This document shows, in pieces, positions 6,173 to 7,592 of a stretch of 7,592 nucleotides of DNA. A program made the translations under genes and the position numbers. Each line of letters opens with the position of its first letter. Position 1 is the stretch's first letter. The notes beneath the pieces are model-generated. The model was not told the origin of the DNA, made no database searches, and saw only the letters and a program-made list of their open reading frames with translations. Where the stretch lies: the NCBI GenBank assembly GCA_021780415.1, contig JAJXYW010000187.1, positions 1 through 7,592 of the forward strand, in the 5' to 3' direction. This DNA comes from Acidobacteriota bacterium (lineage in GTDB: Bacteria; Acidobacteriota; Terriglobia; Terriglobales; Acidobacteriaceae).

Positions 6173-7592
6173 ATGCAACCTATTATTACAACCATCCGTA
6201 CGGGACACCGGATAGCACGGGTCCTGATGGTGGTCTGTTTGTTGGCGGTATCGTGGAGTGTGCTACGAGCGCAGAGCGACACGGGACGTGTGATTGGAAC
6301 GGTCGCCGACGCGACGGGAGCGATGATTCCGGGAGCCACAGTTCAGTTGACGGACACTGATACGGGGGCTGTGCAGACCCGGACGTCTGCCAGTGACGGC
6401 GTGTTCAGCTTTCCGGCACTCGTTCGTGGTCATTACAGCATTATGGCTTCGGCGACCGGCTTCTCAGGAGAGCAGCAGGCGTTCGAGCTGCAGATTCAGC
6501 AGGTGCAGACGATCGAGTTCAAGCTGAAGACGGGCGCGGCCACCACGACGGTCGACGTAACGGGAGCGGCACCGATTGTCGACCTTGCGACTTCATCCAC
6601 GGGTGAGGTGATTGAGGGCCGTCAGGTGACGGATCTGCCGCTGAGCCAGCGCAACTTTCTGGAGTTGGCGACACTGACTCCGGGTGTGACGCATGGAGCG
6701 TATGGCTCAGATGCGTCGGGCATTAATCAGAATGTAGAGACGATGCGCTATGCCGATAGTGGCGGTGGCGCATTGACAGTCAACGGGCTGCGCGCGCAGT
6801 CGAACAACTTCCTGCTGGACGGCGCCGACAACAACGAGTCGCTGGTGAATACGATTGTGATCTTTCCTTCGCCCGACGCGGTTCAGGAGTTTCGCATTAC
6901 GACGGCGGTAGCACCGGCGGAGTTTGGCCGGGCTGGCGGCGCCATTGTCAACGCGTCCATTAAGTCTGGTACGAACCAGATTCACGGAACGCTGTTCGGC
7001 TACTTCCGCGACCAGGTCTTCGATGCGAACCCGCTGTACTTTGCGCCTCCGGGAACGGCAATTCCTCCGTTCCAGCGGAAGCAGTTCGGCTTTGCTGCAG
7101 GTGGACCGCTGTGGAAGAACAAACTCTTCATCTTCGGCGACTATCAGGCGTTGCGGCAGAAGCAGCCGCAGGATTCAGGGTTCCAGACGGTTCCGACGGC
7201 GCTGATGCGGCAGGGCAACTTTACAGAGTTGCTGGGTCAGAAGACGACAACGTTACCATTTCCTGGGCTGACCGGATGCAGCAGTGTGACGACGGCCAAC
7301 GGGCACGTCTACAGCACGACGGCTGCGAACGCGCAGCAGATCTTCAATGCGAGCGCCGACAACGGCGCGATCTTTGATCCGGTGACGTGCACTCAGTTTA
7401 CCTCCGGCGGCATGGCCAACGTGATTCCGACGGCGCGCGCCAATGCGGCGGGCCTGAAGTACTTCAATGCGTATAACCTGCCCAACACTCCTGGCGTGAT
7501 CAACAACTACTTTGTCACTCGCCACAACATTACCAACTACAACGACTTCGACGTGCGGCTGGACTATCACTTGTCGGCGAAGGACCAGTTGT
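6173..7592 (+). CDS. Oar-like TonB-dependent outer-membrane receptor, N-terminal 473 residues
   Basis: Predicted outer-membrane active transporter powered by TonB-ExbBD, probably for an oligosaccharide or other large ligand. The gene is cut by the right edge; acidobacterial homologues usually exceed 1000 residues. Start ATG at 6173 has a strong Shine-Dalgarno site. Signal peptide: residues 1-33, basic n-region with RTGHRIAR, hydrophobic VLMVVCLLAVSWSV, likely cleavage after LRA before Gln34. Residues 38-120 are a carboxypeptidase-regulatory-like beta-sandwich (GRVIGTVADATGAMIPGATVQLTDTDTG, SDGVFSFPALVRGHYSI). The plug follows at about 145-265: DLPLSQRNFLELATLTPGV, LTVNGLRAQSNNFLLDGADNNES, SPDAVQEFRI, AEFGRAGGAIVNASIKSGTN. 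The barrel begins near 270 (IHGTLFGYFRDQVFDANPLYF, QRKQFGFAAGGPLWKNKLFIFGDYQ). No frameshift or internal stop is seen. It diverges from the winged-helix/propeller regulator. The family is certain; the ligand cannot be told from sequence. Confidence 0.93.
   Translation, partial: MQPIITTIRTGHRIARVLMVVCLLAVSWSVLRAQSDTGRVIGTVADATGAMIPGATVQLTDTDTGAVQTRTSASDGVFSFPALVRGHYSIMASATGFSGEQQAFELQIQQVQTIEFKLKTGAATTTVDVTGAAPIVDLATSSTGEVIEGRQVTDLPLSQRNFLELATLTPGVTHGAYGSDASGINQNVETMRYADSGGGALTVNGLRAQSNNFLLDGADNNESLVNTIVIFPSPDAVQEFRITTAVAPAEFGRAGGAIVNASIKSGTNQIHGTLFGYFRDQVFDANPLYFAPPGTAIPPFQRKQFGFAAGGPLWKNKLFIFGDYQALRQKQPQDSGFQTVPTALMRQGNFTELLGQKTTTLPFPGLTGCSSVTTANGHVYSTTAANAQQIFNASADNGAIFDPVTCTQFTSGGMANVIPTARANAAGLKYFNAYNLPNTPGVINNYFVTRHNITNYNDFDVRLDYHLSAKDQL

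Noticed and set aside
6157..6339. Small minus-strand frames (60-66 codons) around the receptor start
   Set aside because: They overlap the receptor's signal peptide and leader in antisense, and lack ribosome-binding sites and recognisable content.
1..7592. CRISPR array, tRNA/rRNA genes, transposase, phage or toxin-antitoxin genes
   Set aside because: I looked for regularly spaced repeats with unique spacers, tRNA-like cloverleaf ends and relevant protein motifs and saw none. The three tandem repeats at 3655-3712 have only about 7-8 bp between cores, far too short for CRISPR spacers.

Overview
The window looks like chromosomal DNA from an acidobacterium of the Terriglobia/Acidobacteriaceae type (Granulicella, Edaphobacter or Terriglobus-like). 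This is inferred from protein architecture, not from a marker gene. Two families seen here are heavily expanded in that group: large Oar-like TonB-dependent receptors with an N-terminal carboxypeptidase-regulatory-like domain, and one-component regulators that join an OmpR-type winged helix to a TM helix and a PD40/TolB-like beta-propeller. The DNA is GC-rich. The + strand is conspicuously G-rich across the three minus-strand genes, so their sense strands are C-rich.

Layout. Positions 1-782 (minus strand, running off the left edge) hold the N-terminal half of a sugar:H+ symporter of the FHS/GluP-FucP branch of the MFS. Positions 866-3421 (minus) hold a complete secreted GH31 alpha-glucosidase-type glycoside hydrolase, 83 nt upstream of the transporter and probably co-transcribed with it. 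Positions 3422-3727 are non-coding and contain a three-copy ~20-bp tandem repeat, overlapping hairpins and a 12-bp direct repeat that brackets both. Positions 3728-5932 (minus) hold the winged-helix/TM/beta-propeller regulator. Positions 5933-6172 are a divergent intergenic region with a weak candidate promoter and a LacI-operator-like dyad. Positions 6173-7592 (plus, running off the right edge) hold the first 473 residues of an Oar-like TonB-dependent receptor.

Working model (inference): the locus looks like a small carbohydrate-uptake module. The TonB receptor would bring an oligosaccharide across the outer membrane, the exported GH31 enzyme would release monosaccharide, and the FHS symporter would carry the sugar across the inner membrane. 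The membrane-anchored regulator sits between them and may sense the substrate or envelope state. The individual genes belong to recognisable families. I did not find a clearly new system. The least explained sequence is the repeat-bearing spacer at 3530-3727, which may be an insertion-element remnant or a set of regulator sites.
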